NCBI RefSeq assembly: GCF_014779765.1 | Contig: NZ_JACXZA010000004.1 | Location: 310,001-374,000 of the forward strand | Direction: 5' to 3' | Origin: Paenibacillus terricola | Lineage (GTDB): Bacteria > Bacillota > Bacilli > Paenibacillales > Paenibacillaceae | DNA length: 64,000 nucleotides | Part shown: in pieces, positions 32,929 to 42,416 of the stretch | Layout of the letters: each line of letters starts with the position of its first letter | How positions within the stretch are numbered: position 1 is the stretch's first letter | Translations under genes and position numbers: made by a program | The notes under the pieces: generated by a model | What the model was told of the DNA's origin: nothing | Database searches by the model: none | Seen by the model: the letters and a program-made list of their open reading frames with translations, nothing else

Positions 32929-35214
32929 TTATTGATTGGACAGCCGCTCCAATATTGCGTTACCTGAACGACTGACGCGAGCGTATGCGTAACGTGCGTC
33001 GCGTTGAACGTCAGCCCCTGTCCCCTCGGGGACAAAATAGGTCTCGATGCCATAGTGAATCGTTCCCCAACTATCCCAGCCATCCCAACGGCCATTAATG
33101 ATGACTTCGTTTGATCCAATGGACTCTTCCTTCTTATAGAGTCGGCTGAACTGGAATACGCCATTCGCATCGGATTTGAGCACAACCTTCACGTTATGGG
33201 CTGTGGTTTCTTCTAGCTCAATCTTAGCGGAAGGTGCCGGCGTTGAAATCGTATAGGATACGGTGACATAGTCGCCCTGCAGCATGGACCTTGGATCGAT
33301 AGGCGCGATTTCAAGCTTGATCGGCGTTCCTGAACGCAATGCGTATTCGCTTACAGCGACTTGATAGCTGATGAATCCCAGCTGAAGTGCGACCACGACA
33401 ATGAGCAGCAGTGGTGTTGTGCCCCAATAGGATGGCGTATCGATATGCTCTGGCATGGCAGACTCTATGTCTATCCGCCGCGCATACCAGTAGGTTAGGG
33501 CCAACATAATAATGCCAATCAGCGCTAACGTAATGGATTTATGCAGCAGCGACCAGAGCAGATCATAATATTTGAAACCAATGAAGACGAACCAGAACAG
33601 TGCACAGATGACAGCCTCGACTTCCCGATGTTTCCGGATGAACCAGAACAACAGCAGCGTAGTGGCTGTCATATTCACAAGGTTGAACCCCATATACGAA
33701 TGAGCGACAATGTCGTCGAAAAACGTCAGGCAGAGCAGATAGAGCAGCGTGAAGAATAAGCTAGCGATCTGAATGGGCGACGTCCATGGATGATTCGCAA
33801 CGGCTTGACGATTCAACAAGATATAAGCGGCAGCATTAATCGCTAGCAGGACGAGCAGCACGCCGGCCATTGGCCAGTCCTGCGGATCGAATAGATGGAA
33901 CAGTGCAATATAGCCGTGAAGATTAAGTAAAGCATACATGCTGTACCGTGGTACGGGCTTCCTCAGCAATAATAGACTAGCGGTCGATAGGACGACGAAC
34001 GACATATCGAGCAAGAACGATCCGATGAAGGCAAGCGCTATGGTGCCGATTACGAAGCCGACTGTCAGCAGCGTATAACGGACTGTAGCTTCAATACGTG
34101 ATAAAGCGAGCATCGGCACTATGAGAAGAAGGCCAATTGTATACAACGTGTACCATGGATCGGCGTCGTCCGTCAGCAGCAGCACGAGTCCGAATATGGA
34201 GGCACTTCCGATGACTGCGCTCAGGCCTGTAATAGCGGTAGATACGATTGCAGCCGTTAGGCGGCCGCGCTGCCGGTGTTCCGCTTTAGGGGCAACTTCT
34301 GTTACTGTCTTCGCCGCCTCAAATGCTGTAGAGGTCTGGTCGTTTATTTCATGCGGTACGTCGAGCTTGTTCAGACGGCGGAAGAACAGAATATTGCCGG
34401 TGAGAAGAAGTGCGACGAACACCAGGCCGTAGAAGAAGAAAGCGACCGAAGCGAATTCGATAAGCAGCTCGATGAACTTCAGAACGGCGAAAGCCGATGC
34501 CAGGAGTGCGCTGAGCGTTAGATAGATTTTGTCGAGACGAATGTGCAAGAAATAATATAATGAAGCCGCAATGGCAGCGACCGATACGATGTTCATCATA
34601 ATGCCGTAGTGGTCGAACACGATGGAATTGGACATCCCCAGCAGCGATAATTCGCATACGAGAAAGCTCAGCACACGGATAGAGGCCGACTTAAGCAGCC
34701 TTGTCTCCGTTAGTACGAATAGGATGAGGTTGGCTAGGGCGAACAACGCGCCGATGAACAGCATCTTGCCCTCGCTATAGTGGACGGCCAGATTGGTCGG
34801 ATAGAAGTACTGCCATAATGCAATTTGGCTCAAAATATAAGTGAGTGCATAGAACGGACGGTAGCGCGTAATGAAACTAAGCAGCAGTGCGGCAACCGCC
34901 CAGATCAGGAACAGTCCATAGCTGTCTGCATGAGAGTTGTAGATCTGGCCTAATAGCGCGACGGATACGCCGAAGGCTATGCACCCGCCCAGCAGCAGTA
35001 CAGTAGATAGGAATAGATGATGACTGCGCATTGCCTGAATGCGGGATGCGCCATAAGAAGCGCCATAGAGAAGAACGACAAGCGCTCCGGCAAGCACCGT
35101 GCGGCTGATACGTTCCATACCGTCCCAATTGGACGCGAAGAAGTAGATGATGGCGGCAAGGATCATAGAGAGTCCAAGTATAAAGCCGGTCCTCACAGTG
35201 CCAAGTCGAAGCAT
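32929..35214 (-). CDS. Large membrane protein: DUF2157/DUF4401-like with C-terminal GDYXXLXY domain
   Basis: The 761-residue protein has about 18-20 membrane helices: a DUF2157-type N-part (FILGLSMILAAIIYFFASNWDGM), a DUF4401-like middle, and a C-terminal extracytoplasmic GDYXXLXY domain (MLQGDYVTVSYTIS). In many bacteria these parts are separate adjacent genes; here they are one polypeptide. Function is unknown. The ATG at 35214 is chosen because AGGAAGG lies about ten bases upstream. It is monocistronic and divergent from the alkyltransferase-like gene. Confidence 0.85.
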   Translation of the reverse strand: MLRLGTVRTGFILGLSMILAAIIYFFASNWDGMERISRTVLAGALVVLLYGASYGASRIQAMRSHHLFLSTVLLLGGCIAFGVSVALLGQIYNSHADSYGLFLIWAVAALLLSFITRYRPFYALTYILSQIALWQYFYPTNLAVHYSEGKMLFIGALFALANLILFVLTETRLLKSASIRVLSFLVCELSLLGMSNSIVFDHYGIMMNIVSVAAIAASLYYFLHIRLDKIYLTLSALLASAFAVLKFIELLIEFASVAFFFYGLVFVALLLTGNILFFRRLNKLDVPHEINDQTSTAFEAAKTVTEVAPKAEHRQRGRLTAAIVSTAITGLSAVIGSASIFGLVLLLTDDADPWYTLYTIGLLLIVPMLALSRIEATVRYTLLTVGFVIGTIALAFIGSFLLDMSFVVLSTASLLLLRKPVPRYSMYALLNLHGYIALFHLFDPQDWPMAGVLLVLLAINAAAYILLNRQAVANHPWTSPIQIASLFFTLLYLLCLTFFDDIVAHSYMGFNLVNMTATTLLLFWFIRKHREVEAVICALFWFVFIGFKYYDLLWSLLHKSITLALIGIIMLALTYWYARRIDIESAMPEHIDTPSYWGTTPLLLIVVVALQLGFISYQVAVSEYALRSGTPIKLEIAPIDPRSMLQGDYVTVSYTISTPAPSAKIELEETTAHNVKVVLKSDANGVFQFSRLYKKEESIGSNEVIINGRWDGWDSWGTIHYGIETYFVPEGTGADVQRDARYAYARVSRSGNAILERLSNQ

Positions 35215-35390
35215 TGCTTCACATTCCTTCCTGATATGGTTTAGTCTCATTATAATGATCGAATTCGCACGCTCCTAGTACCAGATTTGCATAGTACCAG
35301 CGGCTTCAGCTTGACTTGGCGGACAGACAGACCGGTACGGCCTGTGCTACGATAAGATTAACGTTAGAATTGGAAGCGAGGACGAGGGAC

Positions 35391-35699
35391 ATGGAGCCAT
35401 TCACGCTGCGGGCGCTTGCGGTTATCAAAGGAATTCCCGAGGGGCAGGTCATGACCTACGGGCAAATTGCGGGGCTGGCTGGCAGTCCGCGGGGGGCGCG
35501 GCAGGTTGTTCGGATATTGCATGCGATGAGCGCCAGTCAAGGGCTGCCTTGGCACCGAGTCGTTAACGCACGCGGAGAAATCGCGATTAAGGATACGGAA
35601 GGCAAGGATACGCAAGCTTTCCTGCTTCGGCAGGAAGGTGTCCATATCGGTCTCGAAGGAAGAATCGATCTGGAAGAGTATCAATATTGGCCGGAATGA
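35391..35699 (+). CDS. Alkyltransferase-like protein (ATL), MGMT family
   Basis: The 102-residue protein has the DNA-binding half of O6-methylguanine-DNA methyltransferase (VMTYGQIAGLAGSPRGARQVVRIL). The active-site Cys of PCHRV is replaced by Trp (PWHRVV), so it cannot accept alkyl groups. Known ATL proteins bind O6-alkylguanine and hand it to nucleotide excision repair. The ATG at 35391 (GAGGACGAGGG upstream) gives the normal ATL length; a longer frame start is not supported. Confidence 0.9.
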   Translation: MEPFTLRALAVIKGIPEGQVMTYGQIAGLAGSPRGARQVVRILHAMSASQGLPWHRVVNARGEIAIKDTEGKDTQAFLLRQEGVHIGLEGRIDLEEYQYWPE

Positions 35700-35827
35700 T
35701 GGATATAGGAAGTATGGGGGACGAGAGGGCAAGATGAGGAATTTTGGATTATTGTAACGTTTAATCCCCTATGCTATGTTAGGCGAACAAGCGGTACGGA
35801 TGATGGTTGAAGGAGGAATAGGACGGC

Positions 35828-37867
35828 ATGAACGCTTACATCAATCAGCGGGACGGGATCGTGCCGGCAGTCTGCTCATTGGATTGCCCCGATCAATGCG
35901 GCCTGCTTCTTCATAAGAAAGACGGTATGATCGTGAAGGTGGTGGGCGACCCGAACCATCCGGTGACGCAGGGCAACATTTGCAACAAAGTGCGCAATAT
36001 GGGCGAGCGGCTGTATGATGCCAATCGGCTGCGTCATCCGATGAAGCGGGTAGGCGCTAAGGGCGAAGGAAAGTTCGAGCGGATCAGCTGGGAAGAAGCG
36101 ATCGAGACGATTACGTCCAAGTGGAAGGCGCTTATAGCGGAGCATGGACCGGAGAGCATTCTGCCTTACAGCTTCTACGGCAATATGGGACGGCTGAACG
36201 CAGAAGGAATGGATCGGCGTTTCTTCAACCGGTTAGGATCGAGTCGACTTGATCAGACGATCTGCTCGGTAGCAGGCGGTGTCGGTTATTCGTACACGAT
36301 GGGCGGAAGTTATGGAACGGACCCTGAAGAAACGGTGAACACGAAGCTGTTCATTATGTGGGGCATTAACGCGGTTAGCACGAACATGCACCAGGTCGTG
36401 CTGGCGGAGAAAGCGCGCAAGAATGGCGCGAAGATCGTCGTTATCGATGTGCATCAGAATCAGACCGGCCGTTGGGCGGATTGGTTCATCCCGATCCTGC
36501 CGGGAACGGACAGCGCATTGGCGCTTGGCCTCATGCATGTGTTATTCGCCGAAGGACTGACGGATGAGCAGTTTCTGGCTGAATATACGGTAGGTCATGA
36601 GGAGCTGCGCGAACATGTGCGTGCTTATGATCCGGCCACGGTATCTGTGATTACGGGCGTGCCGGCGGAAGACATTGTGCGTCTGGCGTGGATGTATGGG
36701 ACGACTGCGCCTTCGCTGGTCCGTATCGGCAACGGCCTGCAGCATCACGATAACGGCGGCATGAATATACGGACTATCGTTTGTCTGCCCGCGTTGACGG
36801 GTCAATGGCTCGTACCAGGCGGCGGCGCGATGAAGGGTAACAGCGGCTTCTTAAGGTTTAACACCAACGCGCTTCAGCGGCCTGATGTACGTGTGAATCC
36901 GGATGCGAGATTAATCAATATGAATCAAATCGGCAGTGCGCTGCTGGAGCTGGATGAGCCTATCCGATCTCTGTTCGTCTATAGCTGCAACCCGGCGCTC
37001 GTTGCGCCAGAGGGCAATAAAGTGAGGGCGGGGCTTGGGAGAGATGACCTGTTCCTCGTCGTGCACGATTTGTTCCTGACGGAGACGGCGAAGTATGCGG
37101 ATATCGTTCTGCCAGCGACATCTTCTTATGAGAATACCGACCTGTATACGTCGTACTGGCATCACTACGCGCATCTCCAACAGCCGGTTATCGAGCCATT
37201 CTTCGAGAGCAAATCGAATGTGGACGTGTTCCGCCTGCTAGCGGAAGGAATGGGCTATGAGGATGCGATGTTCAAGGACTCGGATGCGGAAATGATTGCG
37301 CAGGCGCTCGATTTCCCGGCGAATCCGTATTTGTCGAGCATCGACTACGAGAAGCTGGAGCTGGAGCATTTCGTCAAAGCGGCAGTGACGCCAGACTTCA
37401 TCAGCCATTTGCCTACTCCAAGCGGGAAGATCGAGCTGTATTCGGCTGCGATGGAGGCAGACGGCTATCCGCCGCTGCCAACGTATGTACCGCTTGTACA
37501 TGATGGCGATTACCCGTATTTATTCGTGCCGGCGCCGAATCATAACTTCTTGAACACGACGTTCTCGAACAATGCGAAGCATGTAAGGATGGAGAAAATA
37601 CCGAAGCTGTTCATGCATGCAGAGGATGCGAAGGCCTCAGGTATCGCAGACGGCGATACGGTGCGGATCTGGAACGACCGCGGCGAGTGCGAATTGACCG
37701 TCTCCGTCGGGGAGACGGTGCTGCGCGGCGTCGTCGTCAGCCAAGGGCTATGGGCGGATCAGCCTGGTTCGAAACATAACGTGAATGCGTTGACGCCTGA
37801 TCGCCCAGCCGACATGGGCGGCGGCGCGACCTTCTTCTCGGGGCGCGTGAACGTAGCAAAGGTGTAA
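35828..37867 (+). CDS. Molybdopterin-dependent oxidoreductase (YyaE-like)
   Basis: The 679-residue protein belongs to the DMSO-reductase/formate-dehydrogenase superfamily. An N-terminal [4Fe-4S] motif has Cys16, Cys20, Cys24 and Cys52 (CSLDCPDQC, later GNICNK). Bis-MGD binding regions follow, and a C-terminal dinucleotide-binding barrel (PNHNFLNTTFSN, DGDTVRIWNDRGECEL) ends the protein. No Tat signal is present, so it is cytoplasmic. It lies alone without electron-transfer or membrane subunits. A ribosome site GAAGGAGG precedes the ATG. The substrate cannot be read from sequence. Confidence 0.9.
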   Translation: MNAYINQRDGIVPAVCSLDCPDQCGLLLHKKDGMIVKVVGDPNHPVTQGNICNKVRNMGERLYDANRLRHPMKRVGAKGEGKFERISWEEAIETITSKWKALIAEHGPESILPYSFYGNMGRLNAEGMDRRFFNRLGSSRLDQTICSVAGGVGYSYTMGGSYGTDPEETVNTKLFIMWGINAVSTNMHQVVLAEKARKNGAKIVVIDVHQNQTGRWADWFIPILPGTDSALALGLMHVLFAEGLTDEQFLAEYTVGHEELREHVRAYDPATVSVITGVPAEDIVRLAWMYGTTAPSLVRIGNGLQHHDNGGMNIRTIVCLPALTGQWLVPGGGAMKGNSGFLRFNTNALQRPDVRVNPDARLINMNQIGSALLELDEPIRSLFVYSCNPALVAPEGNKVRAGLGRDDLFLVVHDLFLTETAKYADIVLPATSSYENTDLYTSYWHHYAHLQQPVIEPFFESKSNVDVFRLLAEGMGYEDAMFKDSDAEMIAQALDFPANPYLSSIDYEKLELEHFVKAAVTPDFISHLPTPSGKIELYSAAMEADGYPPLPTYVPLVHDGDYPYLFVPAPNHNFLNTTFSNNAKHVRMEKIPKLFMHAEDAKASGIADGDTVRIWNDRGECELTVSVGETVLRGVVVSQGLWADQPGSKHNVNALTPDRPADMGGGATFFSGRVNVAKV

Positions 37868-37873
37868 GGATAG

Positions 37874-37908
37874 GGTTGAGTAGATGGGATGTCTGCTCGA
37901 CCTTTTTT
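37874..37908 (+). terminator. Rho-independent terminator
   Basis: An 11-bp stem with two G-U pairs (37874-37884 with 37892-37902) is followed by six T. Confidence 0.85.
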
Positions 37909-38098
37909 GTGTTCTGTGCTGTTTGTTATTGAAGGGGGCGAGCGAGCGGCAGTCCCGCATGCCCCTTGTTGTTCCTCGCCAACCTCAACAATAACGCACC
38001 GCACAATTTTTTTTCTTCCCAATCGAACTTTTTCCCAAATTCCGACCAATAGAGCTCGAAATCACCATTTCATAGAGGGATAGGGGAGGGCTTCAAAG

Positions 38099-38614
38099 AT
38101 GAATACACGGCACCAGAGGAGTAAGCTGTTGATGGTACTGCTGGTCAGTATGACACTCCTATTAGCTGCATGCGGCAGAGATAAGGCGACGTCGCCGCTG
38201 GACTATAAAGATCAGGTCGAGGGGATCGACCTCAGCCAAGAGAACCCGCAGTGGTCGGAATGGGGCAAGTCCGAGGCGGAAATCACGAAGGAGCGGGGCG
38301 AGCCGAAACGCCGAATACCGCAGGAAGGCGATAATCTGTCGCTCGAGTATGCCGACTATCAATACTCGCTCATACGGGACAGCGTTGAAATATACAGCCT
38401 CATGCCGGGACAGGAAACGGCGAAAGGCATTAAGGTTGGGGGGCCGGCAAGCGAAATTGAAGCTGCGTATGGAAGGGATTTCTATAAACGGACACAGAAC
38501 AAAATAAATATCATTGGGTATCTCGACAAGAAGCTGGAACAAGCGCTTGAGTTCGTCATTCACAACGGTCGTATCGAAGCGATTATCGTATCGAAGTTCT
38601 CCTTGTTCGAATAA
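38099..38614 (+). CDS. Lipoprotein of unknown function, first gene of the ECF operon
   Basis: The 171-residue protein has a lipoprotein signal with lipobox LLAAC (Cys near residue 25). The mature part has a small alpha/beta look (SEAEITKERGEPKRRIP, GGPASEIEAAYGRDF) reminiscent of SmpA/BamE-like or PepSY-sized domains. I cannot place it in a named family. It ends 19 bp before the sigma factor start, so it may be the envelope sensor or a product of that operon. Confidence 0.75.
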   Translation: MNTRHQRSKLLMVLLVSMTLLLAACGRDKATSPLDYKDQVEGIDLSQENPQWSEWGKSEAEITKERGEPKRRIPQEGDNLSLEYADYQYSLIRDSVEIYSLMPGQETAKGIKVGGPASEIEAAYGRDFYKRTQNKINIIGYLDKKLEQALEFVIHNGRIEAIIVSKFSLFE

Positions 38615-38633
38615 CCAACAATCGGAGGTAGGC

Positions 38634-39245
38634 GTGACTCACGAGATAGAAGTACAGCCTTGGCTTGAGCGAATGCTGAAGGGTGACACGGGGGCTTTCC
38701 GCGAGATGTATGCGCACATTCATCCGCATGTATATCGTACCGTATCGTTCATGGCAGGCAGCAAAGACGATATTGGAGACATTGTGAATGAGGTGTATAT
38801 CGCCTTGTTCCAAGCGCTCCCGACCTATAAACCCGATCAGCCATTCCGACCATGGCTTAATGGGATCATTGCTCGTCAGACGAGCAATTGGCGGCGAAGA
38901 TTATGGCGGCGAATGCGGCTGGCCGACCGTAACCGCACGTTGTTCGTTGAACCTCCGCGTACAGAGCCTGGCGACGGGTTATTCGAAGCGGAGCAGAACA
39001 AAGAGCTGCTGCAGCACGTAGGGCGCTTGTCCCTAAGGCTGCGGCAAATTATTGTACTTCGTTATTATCAAGATCATTCTTACGTGGAAATAGCAGATGT
39101 GCTGGACATTCCGGTCGGAACGGTCAAATCGCGTCATCATGCTGCGATCGCCAAGCTGCGCCGACTCATGGAGCAGAACCCTGCAACTACTGCAGCAGCG
39201 GCATCAAACATCGGAGAGGGGGCGGGGCGCCATGTCCATTCCTGA
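38634..39245 (+). CDS. ECF-type RNA polymerase sigma factor
   Basis: The 203-residue protein has sigma region 2 (about 20-95: AFREMYAHIHPHVYRTV, then the -10-recognition segment around QPFRPWLNGIIARQTSNWRRR) and region 4 (about 130-182: LSLRLRQIIVLRYYQDHSY and IPVGTVKSRHHAAIAKL). The GTG at 38634 is the start because CGGAGGT lies 4-5 bases upstream; upstream in-frame ATGs fall inside the lipoprotein gene. Its last 14 bases overlap the next gene, the usual arrangement for a sigma factor with its anti-sigma factor. The regulon is probably autoregulated; no matching promoter pair was identified. Confidence 0.92.
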   Translation: MTHEIEVQPWLERMLKGDTGAFREMYAHIHPHVYRTVSFMAGSKDDIGDIVNEVYIALFQALPTYKPDQPFRPWLNGIIARQTSNWRRRLWRRMRLADRNRTLFVEPPRTEPGDGLFEAEQNKELLQHVGRLSLRLRQIIVLRYYQDHSYVEIADVLDIPVGTVKSRHHAAIAKLRRLMEQNPATTAAAASNIGEGAGRHVHS

Positions 39246-40260
39246 GCAGTTAAAGCAGGCTTACGAGCAGCAGGCCGAATCGATAAATCCGCAGTTGGAG
39301 CCGGATTCCAAGCTGCTGTCCCGGTTTGCGCGCCATGCTGCCAAGCAGGGTCGCCGGCGAGCAAGCACAATCGTGCAATTACGGACACACGCTTGGACGA
39401 CGCGTCCGCTCTTCATGAAGATCGCCATAGGCCTTACCGTACTAGCGCTCGTATCGGGCTTCGCCGACTACATCTGGGTTCGGATCAGCGACGATCGGGT
39501 CAACATCCAATACAGCGAGGGCATTAATCGCGCATTAGACGCTTCGATGCTAAGCGAGTTTCGTTCGGAGCTTCAGCAGGTGCAGAACCAGCTGGATGTT
39601 GGCGAAGCGGCATTGGTCTATTCCTCAAGCATGGGCAAGCTGATCCCTGGGATGGCCAGCATGCCGTTCATCATCGTGTCTAATCCGCATGTGATTGCAG
39701 ACATCGCTGCCTGGAGGAACGTTCTGAAGCAAGAGGTAGGCGATTACAAGCTGCCGTCCGAGCAGCTACCGGACAATCGACTAACTTTCATAGGCGGCAA
39801 AAGAGAAGGTGTATCGGGACCCGACATGACGAGCACGGATATGACGCTGCTGGAGGAGTTGAAGACCGATGCGAAGAAGGCGCCTGCAGGAAGCAGTGCC
39901 AACCGGTTCGCATGGCGTGTCCGCCCAACGCAAGAAGAGGGAGGTCCGTTGATTCGCTCCTATACAGCGATGTACACCGACGCGCAGCACCATCCGATTG
40001 ATGTCAGCCTGCAGCTTGCGAAAGAGCAGGTACATATGCGGCTCATTGCAAGCGGAGCCGAGCAATCGGTGGAGGTGAACGGAAGCAAGGGCGTGTACCT
40101 GCGGACGGAACCGTTTATTTTCAGCGAGACGAACCAATATCAAACGATCCAATGGCTTGAAACGCATGATGATGTTACAATTATTTACAGTGTAGGAAGT
40201 GCATCTGCTGAAGTTTCGAAGGAGCAGTTGCTCGCAATTGCGGCGAGCATGAGCGAATAA
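39232..40260 (+). CDS. Membrane-bound anti-sigma factor
   Basis: The 342-residue protein has a basic, helical cytoplasmic N-terminus (about 1-60) suited to sigma binding, one membrane helix (about 61-82) and a 260-residue extracytoplasmic domain. Its end (QWLETHDDVTIIYSVGSASA...KEQLLAIA) resembles DUF4367-type domains of Bacillota anti-sigma factors. The ATG at 39232 lies inside the end of the sigma gene, giving translational coupling. It should sequester the sigma factor until an envelope signal is sensed. No ZAS zinc motif is visible. Confidence 0.83.
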   Translation: MSIPEQLKQAYEQQAESINPQLEPDSKLLSRFARHAAKQGRRRASTIVQLRTHAWTTRPLFMKIAIGLTVLALVSGFADYIWVRISDDRVNIQYSEGINRALDASMLSEFRSELQQVQNQLDVGEAALVYSSSMGKLIPGMASMPFIIVSNPHVIADIAAWRNVLKQEVGDYKLPSEQLPDNRLTFIGGKREGVSGPDMTSTDMTLLEELKTDAKKAPAGSSANRFAWRVRPTQEEGGPLIRSYTAMYTDAQHHPIDVSLQLAKEQVHMRLIASGAEQSVEVNGSKGVYLRTEPFIFSETNQYQTIQWLETHDDVTIIYSVGSASAEVSKEQLLAIAASMSE

Positions 40261-40274
40261 GGGGGAGATCGGAG

Positions 40275-41393
40275 TTGGCATCCTCGCAGGCGAATTCAAC
40301 GGCAAGGCAAACGCAGGCACAGCTTCACACCGCCGCTAATCTCACAAGCAAGCCTTTCAAGCTCGCACTCGGCTATCATTATTTGACCATTCTTTTTGGC
40401 ACTTGGCTCATTTGCGGTGTTTTCATCGATGGCTACGCACATAACCACGGAGTTGTTGAGACATTCTTTACGCCTTGGCATGCGATTCTGTACTCTGGTT
40501 TTCTTGTATGCGCGATCTGGATGAGTTATCTTGTCTATCGAACGAAGCTGATAGCGGGCCTGTCCTGGCGGCTTTCTATTCCGAGCGGTTACGGGCTTGG
40601 CCTCACTGGTGCGGCTGTATTCCTAACAGGCGGAATATGCGATATGGCTTGGCACATCATCTACGGGATCGAGCAGGACGTCGCGGCGCTCCTCAGTCCG
40701 TCTCATCTTATGCTGCTCGTCGGTGCGCTGATGATTCTGTCGAGCCCTTTCCGCTTCGCTTGGAACGAGGATGAAGACGCGCCGGGCTGGCGCTCGTTCG
40801 CGCCGCCGCTGCTGTCGGTCGCACTGACGTTATCCGTAATCAGCTTCTTCCTCATGTACGCATGGATGTTCCGTTACAACCTTGCTTCACAACCTGTGAC
40901 AGACTGGTATTTGACCAAATTTTACTCCGGCCACATTCAGCAAACGAACGAAATGCGCGGCCTTTCCTATCTGCTCCTAAACACGATGCAATACATGATT
41001 CCACTGCTTCTACTTGTCAAAAGATGGCGTCTGCCCTTCGGCGCCGTCACTGTGCTGTTCACCTTCGTCACCGTGCTTATGAACGCGCTTGACGGATTTG
41101 AGAATGCCATATCCATCGCGTTCGCATTCGCTGCAGGGCTGATTGGCGACCTGGCTTACCGCTGGCTGAGGCCTGATGAAGCAAACCGACTGTGGGCGAT
41201 GCGTATTTATGTGCTCCTCGTGCCAGCAGTGTTATGGACGCTGTATTTTGGCTGGCTGAAGGCAACGGACGGGATCGGTTGGGAGATTGAAGTATGGACC
41301 GGCGCGATTGTAAGTGCCGCGCTTGCGTCATTGGCTCTCAGCCTTCTTGCATTCCCGCCGCGGCAGCCGGAGCGCAGGCAGGAAGGCGCATGA
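40275..41393 (+). CDS. Polytopic membrane protein of unknown function
   Basis: The 372-residue protein starts at TTG 40275 with GGGGGAG seven bases upstream, 14 bp after the anti-sigma gene. It has nine or ten membrane helices. Conserved-looking polar residues within helices include FIDGYAHNH, ETFFTPWHAILYSGF, GICDMAWHIIYGIEQD and LLSPSHLML. The His/Asp content inside the membrane suggests metal, haem or proton chemistry, but I do not know the family's function. Its stop overlaps the start of the next lipoprotein gene (ATGA), so the two are coupled. Confidence 0.8.
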   Translation: MASSQANSTARQTQAQLHTAANLTSKPFKLALGYHYLTILFGTWLICGVFIDGYAHNHGVVETFFTPWHAILYSGFLVCAIWMSYLVYRTKLIAGLSWRLSIPSGYGLGLTGAAVFLTGGICDMAWHIIYGIEQDVAALLSPSHLMLLVGALMILSSPFRFAWNEDEDAPGWRSFAPPLLSVALTLSVISFFLMYAWMFRYNLASQPVTDWYLTKFYSGHIQQTNEMRGLSYLLLNTMQYMIPLLLLVKRWRLPFGAVTVLFTFVTVLMNALDGFENAISIAFAFAAGLIGDLAYRWLRPDEANRLWAMRIYVLLVPAVLWTLYFGWLKATDGIGWEIEVWTGAIVSAALASLALSLLAFPPRQPERRQEGA

Positions 41394-42274
41394 AGGAGAA
41401 GCTTGGCCGTCGCACTCTCCGACTGTTGCTATCGGCAATTCTTCTGCCAACCATCCTAATGCTGAGCAGCGGCTGTGCAACCACCATGAGCAATGTCGAT
41501 ATTGACCCGCCAACGAGCGGCATCCTTCATTATCTCCAGCAGAGCAGTATGGCGAACGTATCGGATAACGGCTATCAGGTTCAGGCGTCCGGCATGGATG
41601 GGACGGACCGACTGGTCAGCGGAAGCAATAAGCTGTCCCTTCGTGTGCTTGATCCATCGGGCAAGCCGGTTACGAAGTTCACGGAAGACATGACGAAGCT
41701 GATGCATCTCATCATCGTCAGCCGCGACCTGTCCTCGTTCCAGCATCTTCATCCTACTTACGCTGGAGAAGGGCGCTTTGAGGCGACAGCTGATTTTGCC
41801 ACAGGGGGAGAGTACCTGCTTATTGAGGAGTTCGTGCCGGACAATGAGCAGATAACGGTAACGAAACAGTGGGTTCGTATAACGGGTGAGGAGCGGGCAG
41901 AGACCGCGCTCGTGCCCTCGCATGGTACGGTGCAGACGATTGTAGACGGACTGTCGGCAACGATCTCGGTTATGCCGGATCTGGATTCGCTGAAGGCGGG
42001 CCAGATGGTCATGCTGGACTATCACCTAACGGATGCGAAGACAGGCGAACCTGTCGAATTGGATCCTTATCTTGGAACGGCGGGGCATTGTGTCATTCTG
42101 AATGAACAGGCCAACCAGTATGTGCACGTACATGCAATGGCAGAGATGAGCAGCGGTTCGAACGTGATGTTCCATACTGCTTTTCCAGCCGCGGGGAAGT
42201 ATCGCATATGGGGGCAGTTTCAGTACAAGGGAGAGGTCGTCGTTATACCGTTTGATGTCGAAGTGCAGCCTTAG
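41390..42274 (+). CDS. His-containing envelope lipoprotein of unknown function
   Basis: The 294-residue protein has a lipoprotein signal with lipobox LSSGC (Cys near residue 30) and two beta-sandwich-like halves. The first carries SRDLSSFQHLHPTYAGEGRF and GGEYLLIEEFVPDNEQ; the second carries LGTAGHCVILN and QYVHVHAM. This pattern is seen in secreted proteins with FixH/YtkA-like or cupredoxin-like folds, and the His clusters suggest copper or another metal. It overlaps the upstream membrane-protein gene by four bases and ends the five-gene operon. The metal role is inference. Confidence 0.78.
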   Translation: MKEKLGRRTLRLLLSAILLPTILMLSSGCATTMSNVDIDPPTSGILHYLQQSSMANVSDNGYQVQASGMDGTDRLVSGSNKLSLRVLDPSGKPVTKFTEDMTKLMHLIIVSRDLSSFQHLHPTYAGEGRFEATADFATGGEYLLIEEFVPDNEQITVTKQWVRITGEERAETALVPSHGTVQTIVDGLSATISVMPDLDSLKAGQMVMLDYHLTDAKTGEPVELDPYLGTAGHCVILNEQANQYVHVHAMAEMSSGSNVMFHTAFPAAGKYRIWGQFQYKGEVVVIPFDVEVQP

Positions 42275-42290
42275 CGGGCTGTGCTTTTTT
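42265..42290 (+). terminator. Short rho-independent terminator overlapping the stop codon
   Basis: CAGCC/GGCTG (42266-42270 with 42277-42281) is followed by GTGC and six T. The TAG stop lies in the loop. Confidence 0.65.
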
Positions 42291-42416
42291 ATTTTGGGTC
42301 AAGCGGGGAATGAGCTTTAAGCCAAGTTTAATGCCATATTCAGGATAGGTTCAACTTTCCGCTGTAAGCTTGTTCCATTGAGATGAGATTGAAGGACATC
42401 TAGGGGGACGAGCACA

